Below, piece by piece: positions 1-7,951 of a stretch of DNA of 12,041 bases. A model generated the notes under the pieces. That model did no database searches, was not told the DNA's origin, and saw nothing but the letters and a program-made list of their open reading frames with translations. The stretch is from Hydnum rufescens UP504 (Eukaryota > Basidiomycota > Agaricomycetes > Cantharellales > Hydnaceae): positions 1-12,041 of the forward strand of contig MU129399.1 in NCBI GenBank assembly GCA_014904985.1, read 5' to 3'. The translations under genes were made by a program, and so were the position numbers. Each line of letters opens with the position of its first letter. The first letter of the stretch is position 1.

Positions 1-300
1 TCCCTTACTTATCTGTATATAGTCTATTCCAGGTAGATACTTATAATATCAGTGCTCTTACACGAGACTGAGTCTATTCCAGTACCTCTGATAGGCAGAC
101 ACTTCCCGCTTCCCAACACACCGCCATGGTCACCAACAGACTCTCGTGTACTCTTTCTGCCAGCCTGAACTGTCGAAATCAGTAGTCAAATTAGGGTTAA
201 CTAATTTCTGTATCAGTATGGTCCTAGAGACCCTATTGTTTGGGATATCCAGAGGACATCCTATCGACACTCACAGGAAAAATTAAGAACCTACAACTTC
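1..300. other. Non-coding stretch with a 12-bp direct repeat
   Basis: No reading frame here resembles a protein. The 12-mer AGTCTATTCCAG occurs twice, at 21-32 and 71-82, exactly 50 bp apart. Short direct repeats like this can occur in the LTRs of retrotransposons, but I see no primer-binding site, polypurine tract or LTR terminus, so I make no such assignment. Confidence 0.4.
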
Positions 301-340
301 CTAGGAGGTCCTGGGAGATCCTAGGAGATCCTGGGATATC
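301..340. repeat. 10-bp tandem repeat (minisatellite), 4 copies
   Basis: Four consecutive 10-mers of the form CTRGGAKRTC lie at 301-310, 311-320, 321-330 and 331-340, alternating CTAGGA and CTGGGA starts. Related degenerate units occur nearby, at 241-273 (GGGATATCC, GAGGACATCC) and 390-410 (CCTGGGACATCC). The array therefore looks like the intact core of a wider decayed minisatellite. It lies downstream of the LINE-like coding fragment, and its function is unknown. Confidence 0.75.
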
Positions 341-512
341 CTGAACAATATAAAATAGTCATTATCACGGTACAACTTCATCTTGTAATTCCTGGGACAT
401 CCTAGAGGGACTTATCAAATTGGACTGACAACTATGTACATGTATGATGATGTTATCCAATTTTAAGTATGTATCTGTGCCAGGAAGGCATATGCCGCAC
501 TATGTTACTATG

Positions 513-932
513 TTATAGATGATAGCAGTGGGATGGGTGGAGGCTGGTGAAATGTGAGAAAGCGGAAGGGACGAGAAAGTAGGAGGTGCTCGGCTCGTAA
601 GGTAAGTGGTGGGTGTTGCAGATGTAACAAAGGGTCAGGGGGACAATTCGGGGGTCCGAGAGGAGGGTGGGAAGGTTTGTTGATGAGAGGGTGTTGTCTG
701 TGCGGAGGATGTCGTGCCGGAGTCGCAGGCATTCGCGAGTGAAGCGCACGCAGAAGACCAAAAAGTGCTCCGGGGTCTCGTGGGCTCCACAGCGTAGGCA
801 GAAGGGTGACTCTGCATGGCTGAAGCGCTCGAGATAGTCGCGTAGGGCTATGTACATGTAGTCACTAAGCCCACAATGCATCTCGGTCAATAGACTCTCC
901 AATGGTAATATCAAACTCGACGACAGGGTCTA
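513..932 (-). pseudogene. LINE-type reverse transcriptase, C-terminal fragment
   Basis: On the minus strand, an open frame runs from just after a TAG at about 930-932 to a stop near 513. It shows the arrangement typical of the C-terminus of non-LTR retrotransposon polymerases: a leucine-rich LLTEMHCGLSDYM stretch (compare the usual L.TGHCGLN.Y), then a finger CLRCGAHETPEHFLVFC with CX2CX7HX4C spacing, then a helical tail ending LLSDPRIVPLTLCYI. In the family this segment follows the reverse transcriptase or RNase H domain. None of the catalytic parts is present upstream: the frame closes at 932, and the DNA beyond belongs to the KDZ transposase. It is therefore a 5'-truncated copy, the usual fate of target-primed insertion, or a remnant cut by rearrangement. 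The finger itself is intact. The family is likely, but clade assignment (for example Tad1-like) is not possible from this piece. Confidence 0.7.
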
Positions 933-1660
933 TTTCACCATCGACACTTTTTGATGAATCATCATCGGAGCTTTCCAAACACAAGGAACCTTCATTATCC
1001 TCGATTCAGTTTGTTTCCAAGTGTGGAAGAGTAGCTCGACAGCGGGGATTTGAATGATGGGGTTGGAGAGTTGGAAGGATCCAAGGTTGGATGTGTTCAG
1101 ACGTTAGGGATGCTGTTGCGGTCTGCCATGCAGCTCCCAGCTCTTGCAGTCACGCAAACTTCGAAGCGATAGCATGCTTCAGATCTGGATCTGATAGAAG
1201 TTAGTGAATACGTAGTTCTATAACGGATAGTGACGCACCAGTCATGTACAAGAGGGCGTATTGATATGCAATATATTCTTCGCGATACCAAGTTTGCATG
1301 GAAGCCAACTCTTGCTGGCATCATGCGATCTCCTCTTGACAATTGACCATCTCTTGCATGAAGCAAATACCCTTGCGGACGTTTTCATTCCCGAGCCAAG
1401 GTGGAACCCGTCCACTGGATTTGGCAAGAGCGTCTTCGTCTATGTCAAAATCCAACCAAATATCAGCATCAACGTTGAGTCTATGTAAGCCTTTGGGGTC
1501 AATTGGTGGTGGCACAACAGCATGTGGAGTGGGTTTCTTTCGAGAGATGAGCTTCTTCTGCAGCCGATTGAATTGTGTCACGAGCTTGTCGACAGTGGGG
1601 CTGCGCCGTTTAATGGCTTTTTTGGTGTGTTCTCGTGTTGCATGGTCTATAACAATTCTT

Positions 1661-1704
1661 CTAAGGGGTCATAAATACATGGATATTGCTGGGTCTAAAC
1701 TTAC
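1661..1704 (-). other. Probable spliceosomal intron in KDZ gene (44 bp)
   Basis: On the minus strand GTAAGT (1704 downward) opens the segment and TTAG closes it at 1661. The upstream exon ends in the conserved stretch WERKFEVANLDRAV..; the downstream exon begins the DHATREHTKKAIKRRSPTV stretch, which continues the same family alignment. On my reading the phase across the junction is off by one base, which fits the general indel damage of this copy. Confidence 0.6.
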
Positions 1705-2112
1705 CCATAGCTTGTGTACGGACTGCGCGGTCAAGGTTTGCAACTTCAAATTTACGTTCCCATATTTTCGAAATAATCCAATCCTTGAGAGCATGCATAT
1801 TTAGTTGAATGCTGAACCAGTCATCCTTTTTCATCTCTTTGAGCTTCGCAGCATTGGTTGGATCGCCAAGATTCAATTCGGTGGTTTTGGATTTAATCTG
1901 GGTTTCGAGCTGAGTGATAGCTGCATCCTTTGCTTCCAAAGCACTGATCATATCAAAACGAAGTGACTGAGTCGTTGCTGAATCTTCGTCGTCTTCATAT
2001 ATTCTTTCAAGTTCTTTTACGAGGTCTCCTTTTTGATCCTTGAGTGTCTCGACTTCATTTGTGAGTTGGATTATGTGGTTCACAATAACGACACCCTTGT
2101 TCTTGGATTGTT

Positions 2113-2167
2113 CTAGTTATGGCCCATGTCACCTACATAATCCGATGAAACACACAGGACAACTTAC
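2113..2167 (-). other. Probable spliceosomal intron in KDZ gene (55 bp)
   Basis: The donor GTAAGT starts at 2167 after HIRVDQSK, and the acceptor ATAACTAG ends at 2113. The next exon reads EQSKNKGVVIV and enters the coiled-coil segment, as in related KDZ proteins. A CTAAC-like branch signal overlaps the acceptor region only weakly. The frame is again shifted by one across the junction. Confidence 0.6.
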
Positions 2168-3169
2168 TTTGGATTGGTCGACTCTGATATGCTCGTTGCT
2201 GCTCAAACTGACCCCCAAGGTATTCTTGACTGTACCCCAATGCGTCAAATTCTGCTTTTGCCAAGCCCAAACGAGCTTGGGTTTTGTTAATTCGGTCTCG
2301 CAGTCGCTTGCAAAGGGATAGAGTTTCCTCAGAGTCACGCTGCTCGATCTGAAGGTCGAGGATAAATAGCCTCCTGTGATACTGAGGAGACGTAAGAATT
2401 GATATTTGGTGTCAAGTGTATTACGTACCCCAGTTACATGAAGGACTGGTATTAATTTTCTGAGACATGCCCAAAGTTGCTCGCACCCCTCTCCATCCAA
2501 CAGACCCCATATCTGGGCTTTTCGTGGGTGATACCACAACTGGCACACCCACTGGTGCCCGTAAGCATGGAACACAGAAGTAGCAAACCGAAGGTGAGGT
2601 AACCAGACGTCAAGGTATTTCCATTTGATCAGCGCATGGTGGAGCTGGCAGGCAATATCATAAAGCAGTCCCACCTGCCAATGGCAGGGTATCTCTTTCA
2701 TGAGCGCATCGATCAACGCAAGAGCATAAAACTGCTTTTCGCCTGCTGTCCACATGTTTGCAAGGAAAGAGAACATGATCATGACGACATAGCAGACCCA
2801 TCAATCCAGTATCGGAGAAGCAAGTACAGGAGGCTTTGATGCGATTCTCATCAGCAGTGATAAACGAGTCCCTGCACTGCTGCAGTGCGGAATTAGGGAC
2901 ATGGAGGCCGTCCTCACACCTATCACCCTCATTGCCAGAGAGGTGCTGGGACGCGGACACTTTTTCCCAACGTTGGGTCCCTTAGCAGAACGGATGGTCT
3001 CGACTTTGGCTTCCCACTCTTGGAGGAATTCATGTGAAAGAAAAATCGTGTTCGCAGAGAATATGGGGGATCACTGGCTCCTTCCATGCCATCATGGCCT
3101 TCACGACGGTCATGATCCGTGTTTCATTTTTGTTGAAAATTACTGTCAATGCAGACGATGAGATCGGGT

Positions 3170-3219
3170 CTAAGGATAGATTCAATATTATTACTCAAAA
3201 TGTATTAAATTGCTCTCAC
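3170..3219 (-). other. Probable spliceosomal intron in KDZ gene (50 bp)
   Basis: The donor GTGAGA starts at 3219 shortly after the cysteine motif RCAACFG; the acceptor CCTTAG ends at 3170, directly before PDLIVCID, which holds the first catalytic aspartate. The length and AT-rich body suit a basidiomycete intron. The protein alignment resumes immediately downstream. Confidence 0.6.
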
Positions 3220-3881
3220 TAACATTGTCGTGCCAAGAGATGACACAAAACCACCACCACCAAAACACGCCGCACATCGTGTCTGCAGGTACGCACTGGG
3301 CGTTCGAATGGCTCTCCTGGTTTTTGCACCAGCGAATGGCCAATGTTACTCTGGGCATTGAGATAATTGCATTGAAAAATTGGTATTTTATCATGAAGTG
3401 GAGGGAGTCACTCAAAGAATTGGGGATGAGATCGACCAGTGGCACTTCAGGTGACGAAACTAGGAGTGCCGGTCCGGACTGCTTCGATAGATTGTGACAT
3501 TTCAGCACGAGCCAAATGGACGAGCACTTGATAGTGAGCAAGTGAGTTTGCAAAGCGATGCCGCAATGAATCCTAACACCAGGAAATAAAGCATCCACTG
3601 AGCATTTATGTTACAGCGCAGCCATGGCTTCTCAGACATACTGATGTATGGAGCAGGTACCCACGCTTCCTCAAAAAACCAAGAGAGAATTTTTAGCCCA
3701 TGCATGCTCATTTCGCGAGAGAGATGTGTACAAATAGGCCCGGCATGAATTCCAAGCCATGTTCAATATTGAGGCGAGCATTGGAGGATGACTGGTGCGC
3801 ATGGGAAAAAAAGCCCACGTTTGAAAACCAACTTGTTTTGGGCAATAACATGCGCCACACCGAGTCGAGATGTCTTCAATC

Positions 3882-3934
3882 CTATGTTTTGTTAGATCAC
3901 ACAAGGACAGAAAGTTAAATTGAATATAACTTAC
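3882..3934 (-). other. Probable spliceosomal intron in KDZ gene (53 bp)
   Basis: This is the best-formed intron of the set. The donor GTAAGT starts at 3934, a branch-like GATCTAAC lies about 15 bp before the acceptor, and the acceptor ACATAG ends at 3882. Joining the flanks keeps one frame (..FLVLSDS / IEDISTRCGACYC), leading into the CxC motif of the KDZ N-terminal region. Confidence 0.65.
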
Positions 3935-4085
3935 GAATCAGATAAAACAAGAAATTATTTGCAGAAATCGTTTAATGCAGCGGGCACAAGGAAAAAATGA
4001 TTGCGTTCCCGTTTCCAAGAGGATAATATGACTGAAACCAGATTGGGACGATCCGTTCATATTGCCATATAAGGTTGGATAAGGG

Positions 4086-4132
4086 CTTCAGAACTCCTTA
4101 TTCCCATTGTCAGAAAGCGAGCACAAGCTTAC
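4086..4132 (-). other. Possible further intron at the 5' end of the KDZ gene (47 bp)
   Basis: The donor GTAAGC starts at 4132, a CTGAC branch-like signal lies inside, and the acceptor TGAAG ends at 4086. The following exon would read PLSNLIWQYERIVPIWFQ, which loosely resembles the W..W..IVP.... stretch preceding the CxC motif in related transposases. The upstream exon is not recognisable, so this is tentative. Confidence 0.3.
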
Positions 4133-4141
4133 CCATTCCAA

Positions 4142-4437
4142 ATGTCGACTGCGGAGGAGAGAGAAATGGTTGGGGGTTACTTTCTTCAACTTTTCGGGGT
4201 GGACGAAGTGATGTCGATGTGCATAATACTTTCAAAAAGGTTCCTCAAACTGCAAGTGCGGGCTGCCAAGCGAAATAATTTGACCCGGAAGACTTTGATG
4301 AATCGACCCAGAGAGTCTGCCCCTGACATTTCTGCTTATTCTGTGGAATTGACCCGGCTTTGCAAGTCTGGAGGCATGTAGTCTGCGGCATTGTAAGAAA
4401 GATGGTGTGTGTAAACTACATTTTTCAGGATTAGCAA
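4142..4437 (+). pseudogene. Possible fungal zinc-finger (FluG/DUF3435-like) fragment
   Basis: On the plus strand an open frame from ATG at 4142 contains a basic stretch LKLQVRAAKRNNLTRK. At about 4275 the better-looking reading moves to another frame: FDPEDFDESTQRVCP, a TGA, then HFCLFCGIDPALQVW and RH. The C....C..C....H spacing and the preceding acidic-basic context loosely resemble the C-terminal finger of fungal FluG-domain (DUF3435) proteins, which often derive from mobile elements. The resemblance is from memory and weak. One frameshift and one stop break it, and no start or promoter can be argued. It may equally be chance coding potential. It lies opposite and just beyond the 5' end of the KDZ copy. 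Confidence 0.25.
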
Positions 4438-5020
4438 AAAGAAAAACAACGAAACTAATGAACAAATGTATATAAAAATGATATGTTTACAACAAGAATC
4501 AAGAGAACATCCCTGCTGAATATAATATCGAAGGGGAGAGGAGCTTTGTTTCTAGTCCAGGCCACATAACCATTCAATGAAAAAAACCAAAGTGCTCATG
4601 ATCTCGCTGGAAACAATGCCAAAACTTTAAATCCATATTCCTCAAACAAGCCCATAATGGCAATTAGTTTGGATTTTTGCTGTCGTTTAAGTCCAACTGG
4701 TCGACCACAGGGGCACCACGGTATTTGCATCGACGTGCCTGGAAATGATGCAAACGTGCCCACGCATCATCAAGCTAGGCCCGCCCCGGTTACCAAGTTG
4801 GAAATCGATGGTGCATGGAGACTAGGTGTGTCTCTAGGGCTTTATGTAACCACACCCGGCGAAAACTCAACAACAATCGAGCTTGCGAAGGCGAAGTTCG
4901 ATGTGGAGGCGGGTTGAGGCTAGGGTGGGTGCCAGAAGAGGGGGATATTTTTGTTGTTCGAGAAACTCGTACTTCCAATTTCTCCGAAGCTCCCCACTCC
5001 CTGGTACAGACATGTCAATT
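4438..5020. other. Unassigned stretch between the two decayed coding regions
   Basis: Positions 4438-4650 are AT-rich and show nothing. From 4657 to 4917 the plus strand has an open frame of 86 codons with no recognisable motif. On the minus strand 4867-5049 gives 60 codons with the plausible stretch ELRRNWKYEFLEQQKYPPLLAP, which could be a displaced C-terminal end of the gene at 5104-6597 if another frameshift lies near 5050. Neither is convincing alone. Confidence 0.3.
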
Positions 5021-5103
5021 AGGTGGAGCTCTGTAACAGGAGGGCACATTTAAGCATCTCCTCAAGTTCAAAGACCGAGTGATGGTGGCGTAGGCTTCAG
5101 CAA

Positions 5104-6597
5104 TGTATGTAGGCGATATGGCATAGTGAAATGTGCTGAGGGAGATAGTGGGAGATTCCTGCATGTATTCTGTAGATATCGTATACTTGGCTGACATCAG
5201 AATTGAGAATGTTCCACACCTGGTTCATCCAATATTCGGATTTGAATGAAAGGATGACAGGCTTATTCTCCTGACGGGTGGGCGTATACCAATGAGGTGC
5301 TGCTGGCCTGAATCTTGTGAACCACTCTGTGAGAATGAAGGAATCACGAGTTGGGCCAATGACTGTGAGAAAATGCCATTTATTGATCAGTACGGGTCAG
5401 ATCTGTCATCAGTGGGTGTTCAAGAGACGGTGGTGTTCTCTTTGAATTGTCACAGGCAAGAGGGAGGGAATTGGATAACTGTTGGAGATACGATTGGCCT
5501 GTGAGTACGATGCGGTCCACAGTGAGATGAAGAACCAGACACACCATAAGCGAACCTGTTTCTGGCGCATTGTCCATGATGCAGTTCCCAAATACCTGCT
5601 CGAGGCTCCGCAGCAGATTGATATGATCATCCATACCATCATTGATGATCCGGAAAACAACGTCCTCGATTGGGGCTCAGATTCGTCACGTCTGGGCATA
5701 ATCATCCAGTCTGAGGGATGTCGTGTGTTAGCAGCAACACGTACTCGAACAGTTAGGACGTGAGCCAGGCCCTCAAATGATTTAAGCACATTTTGCTCTT
5801 CGATTTCATGATTCCCCAGCTGATAGCCATTCGGGAGAGAATCAAGCTGCCTCCATACATCGTCCTTGATGCAGAAAATGGGAACACCATCTGCCATAAG
5901 CTCCTGAACCCATGGTGTCTGCAGGAATGGGTGCTCCAACACTGTTCCGACCATACTGTCATCTATGCCATAAATGAATTGACGTTTTCCTAGAACCTTG
6001 CGAAGGGTCTGGTGGAAATACAGTGTGCGGCATGCAGTGACCTCATATGAATAGCGACAGAATATTGTGGATTGCTTGTCGAGCAAGAGAGATATCACCA
6101 TAATCATACTGAAGGGCGACTTGGAGGGACGATATATCACCTTCAAGTCGTGGAACAGGGTCAACATTCCAGAGAGCACCAAGCAATTTCCATGACACGA
6201 AGGAGTCAAAAGTTTTCTGGGAGAATTCGACAAGATCGTGAACATATGAGATGTCAAGATGAAACCCAGCATCTTTGGGGATGATTCGGGGATCATCGCG
6301 GGAAAGGCAAAATTGTGGATCAGGTCGTCGTTTGATATATGGCAGGTGGGGATATTTGCGGGAATATGTCGTGGGGTATTGGGTGTAGTCGTGAGGATCG
6401 AATGGTACGCTAGTGTCCTTCCAGGAGTATGCTGCCCAGGATTCTTGCAATCCACTGGGTTCGTTGTCATATAGAGACATGGACGTGACATCGGGGGATG
6501 TAGTGGCACTGCAGTCAGGGTGGCCAAGAAAGACGAAATCACACATGCTGTTTGTGTATACTAGGGCCCACGCGATTTGGAGGTAGAGGACTTGCAT
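5104..6597 (-). pseudogene. Unrecognised protein gene, about 490 aa, frameshifted
   Basis: Reading minus from about 6597, one frame runs clean to about 6053 (CDFVFLGHPDC, MSLYDNEPSGLQESWAAYSW, PTYSRKYPHLPYIKRR, DDPRIIPKDAGF, FDSFVSWKLLGALWNVDPVP). The sense continues in a second frame to about 5665 (RYSYEVTACRTLYFHQTLRK, QFIYGIDDSMVGTVLEHPFL, VPIFCIKDDVWRQLDSLPNG), a third to about 5390 (VVFRIINDGMDDHINLLRSL, NAPETGSL), then a fourth (INKWHFLTVIGPTRDSFILT, WYTPTRQENKPVILSFKSEY, QVYDIYRIHAGISHYLP) ending at a TGA at about 5104. Composition is globular, rich in aromatic and acidic residues, with no signal peptide, membrane segment or domain that I can name. The switch near 6053 falls at CGCTATTC, so a short deletion between direct repeats is possible. 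The long clean stretches suggest either a young pseudogene or an intact gene with sequence errors. The start is arbitrary: an ATG at 6595-6597, while 6671-6933 may be an upstream exon. Confidence 0.6.
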
Positions 6598-6670
6598 GCC
6601 GGGCCTTTAGACTTTCTAGCCCCGAATGAGTCCCCATAGCATAACATGATTATCGATAACACCACCTTAC

Positions 6671-6933
6671 CTTGATGGTGCTGAGTCGAAAAGCCTTGTA
6701 AAGTCTTGAGATGAAGGGTACGCAGAGGAGTTCGTGCCATATTCTGCCTTCACCAGTCTCTGGTCTTTATCCCATGTCATTGCAGAATGGTTTGCCATGG
6801 ATGAAGCTGGGTCTGGCTCTTGCTCCTCGTAAACGATTATATAATTAGGTTGTGATGGTTGGATACCATTTGCATCCGGCTGCAGGTCATACGGCAACTG
6901 GCAGATGCATAGAACACATCTACCACTTGCCAC
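6671..6933 (-). CDS. Possible upstream exon of the unrecognised gene
   Basis: An open minus-strand frame reads CQLPYDLQPDANGIQPS, then IIVYEEQEPDP, SAMTWDKDQRLVKAEYG and SSQDFTRLFDSAPS. It meets a good donor, AG then GTAAGG, with GT at 6669-6670. An acceptor AAACAG ending at 6548 would join it in phase to MCDFVFLGHPDC, giving a 123-bp intron, longer than the roughly 50-bp introns seen elsewhere. A nearer acceptor (CTAG at 6616-6619) would give a 55-bp intron but runs into a stop. No ATG opens the frame at its 5' end, so a start or a further exon is missing. The composition looks like coding sequence, but the family is unknown. Confidence 0.35.
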
Positions 6934-7292
6934 ACGGCTCTAGGACATTCATTTCTATATATAGAGATGATTAAAATCACCTTATATAATCTGTTCACAG
7001 CAGCATTTGTAAATTTAAGCTTGATGAGAAGACAGCGAGATGTTTCCGCTCTCCTTTAGGTCAGTAGTCATGGATGACCCGTACTCCAGCATCCAATTGG
7101 CTGCCTTCATGTTACTCATTCAATACCAAAAAGAATAAATAGTCAGGTGACGATCTAAAAATTATAAATAATTTAAGCAGAGGGCGTACTCCAACCATTG
7201 CAAATATGTAGTAAGTACCTATAAATGGTACACGCATAGGCCCTAGTCATTAAGTCTAAATGTATAAGACAAATATAACATGGTGCCCTATT
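6934..7292. other. AT-rich intergenic stretch
   Basis: No reading frame is supported. Short TATATATAG runs near 6955-6965 could act as promoter-like sequence for a minus-strand gene, but nothing beyond AT-richness supports this. Confidence 0.3.
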
Positions 7293-7320
7293 CGACCTCC
7301 GACCTCCGACCTCCGACCTC
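7293..7320. repeat. 7-bp tandem repeat CGACCTC, 4 perfect copies
   Basis: Four exact copies of CGACCTC fill 7293-7320, followed by a partial variant (CGCCTAC). This is a microsatellite-scale array in otherwise unassigned DNA. Copy number could vary between strains. Confidence 0.85.
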
Positions 7321-7893
7321 CGCCTACTCCGGTGGATCTCAACCATTCTCCTTTCCTATTTCAAATCCACCTACGCCATTCTGTAGGCTGACATTCTGAC
7401 GTTCTTTCTGTTTTTTATTCGTTTTGTGCCCTGTGGCGTTGTGACTGAACCTGTGACTTACCGTTTGGCGTTGACGTCCGTGGGTGTTCTTAAAAAGAGT
7501 GGCGTTGTTTTGATCGTCATCTTGGCTCACTGCGGCAGAAAGACCCTACAACGCATAACGGGTCCATTTATGTGTGCCGCTAACCTGCTTTTCATGATAT
7601 GGATAGGGATAACAACCAGGCCTTGTGGTGTCTCTAGAGAGCCACAATCCTACCGCGCGCACTGAGACATTTCCTTTCAAGGATTGTATGCCTCAGCTAC
7701 GTGTCTTCAACCCTTTAGTTCTTGCTTTATACCCTCAATGATAATCGATTGAGCGTTTTGTGCTCATACCCATAGCGTTCCCTGGAGGTGTCCCTCTAAG
7801 AATCAACCAGATCAGGTATTTAAATAGAGCGCCCCGACGTGTCACGCCCTAACGCATAGGGAGAGATGGAAGAAAAAACAGGGTCATGCCAGT

Positions 7894-7951
7894 CCTGGCT
7901 CCAGCGAACATTCTTAAGCTTTCAGTGAGACAGTCGAAGCCTGGAGCCAGG
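7894..7951. repeat. 11-bp perfect inverted repeat with 36-bp loop
   Basis: CCTGGCTCCAG at 7894-7904 is matched by its exact reverse complement CTGGAGCCAGG at 7941-7951. A transcript across it could fold into a stem of 11 pairs. There is no T tract or gene next to it, so no terminator or regulatory role can be argued. Confidence 0.6.

Larger units (their letters stand above)
930..4085 (-). pseudogene. KDZ-family transposase, degenerate
   Basis: This is a decayed DNA-transposon transposase of the Kyakuja-Dileera-Zisupton group, read from high to low coordinates. Recognisable segments in order: an N-terminal CxC region (RCGACYC, then RGLFFPCAP, about 3790-3880); RFANSLAHYQVLVHLARAEM (about 3490-3560); RCAACFG (about 3240-3275) before an intron; LIVCIDSNFQQ (about 3133-3165) with the first catalytic Asp; PNSALQQCRDSF and DTGLMGLLCRHD (2770-2880); GEKQFYALALID, LLYDIACQLHH (second Asp about 2657-2659), HAYGHQWVCQLWYHPRK and DGEGCEQLW (Glu about 2489-2491); a coiled coil (1800-2083); PPIDPKGLHRLNVDADIW (about 1490-1540); and an acidic serine-rich tail (about 935-1000). 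Decay includes in-frame stops at 1006-1008, 1150-1152, 1201-1203 and 1321-1323, a TGA directly after FQQK, and single-base frameshifts near 2764-2768 and in 2930-3040. The motif order matches the family and function is surely lost. The N-terminus above 3934 is uncertain. Confidence 0.9.

Noticed and set aside
1..120. Possible LTR end suggested by the AGTCTATTCCAG direct repeat
   Set aside because: No TG...CA termini, primer-binding site or polypurine tract could be identified inside the window.
1025..1040. GTAGCTCGAC, resembling a tRNA D-arm
   Set aside because: No acceptor, anticodon or T-arm pairing around it; it falls in the KDZ C-terminal region.
1343..1804. Plus-strand open frame of 153 codons
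   Set aside because: Antisense to the C-terminal part of the KDZ transposase, where conserved motifs and an intron lie on the minus strand.
5482..5763. Plus-strand open frame of 93 codons with protein-like composition
   Set aside because: It lies antisense to the third and second frame blocks of the unrecognised minus-strand gene, whose sense continues through it on both sides; treated as a mirror frame.
5409..6542. Single minus-strand frame of 377 codons as one gene
   Set aside because: Only its middle part (about 6050-5665) carries the protein sense; the first and last parts are out of frame with the better readings on the same strand.
7435..7507. Three copies of GGCGTTG spaced 32 and 34 bp, CRISPR-like at first sight
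   Set aside because: The repeat is only 7 bp, spacing is uneven, there are three copies, and the context is eukaryotic.
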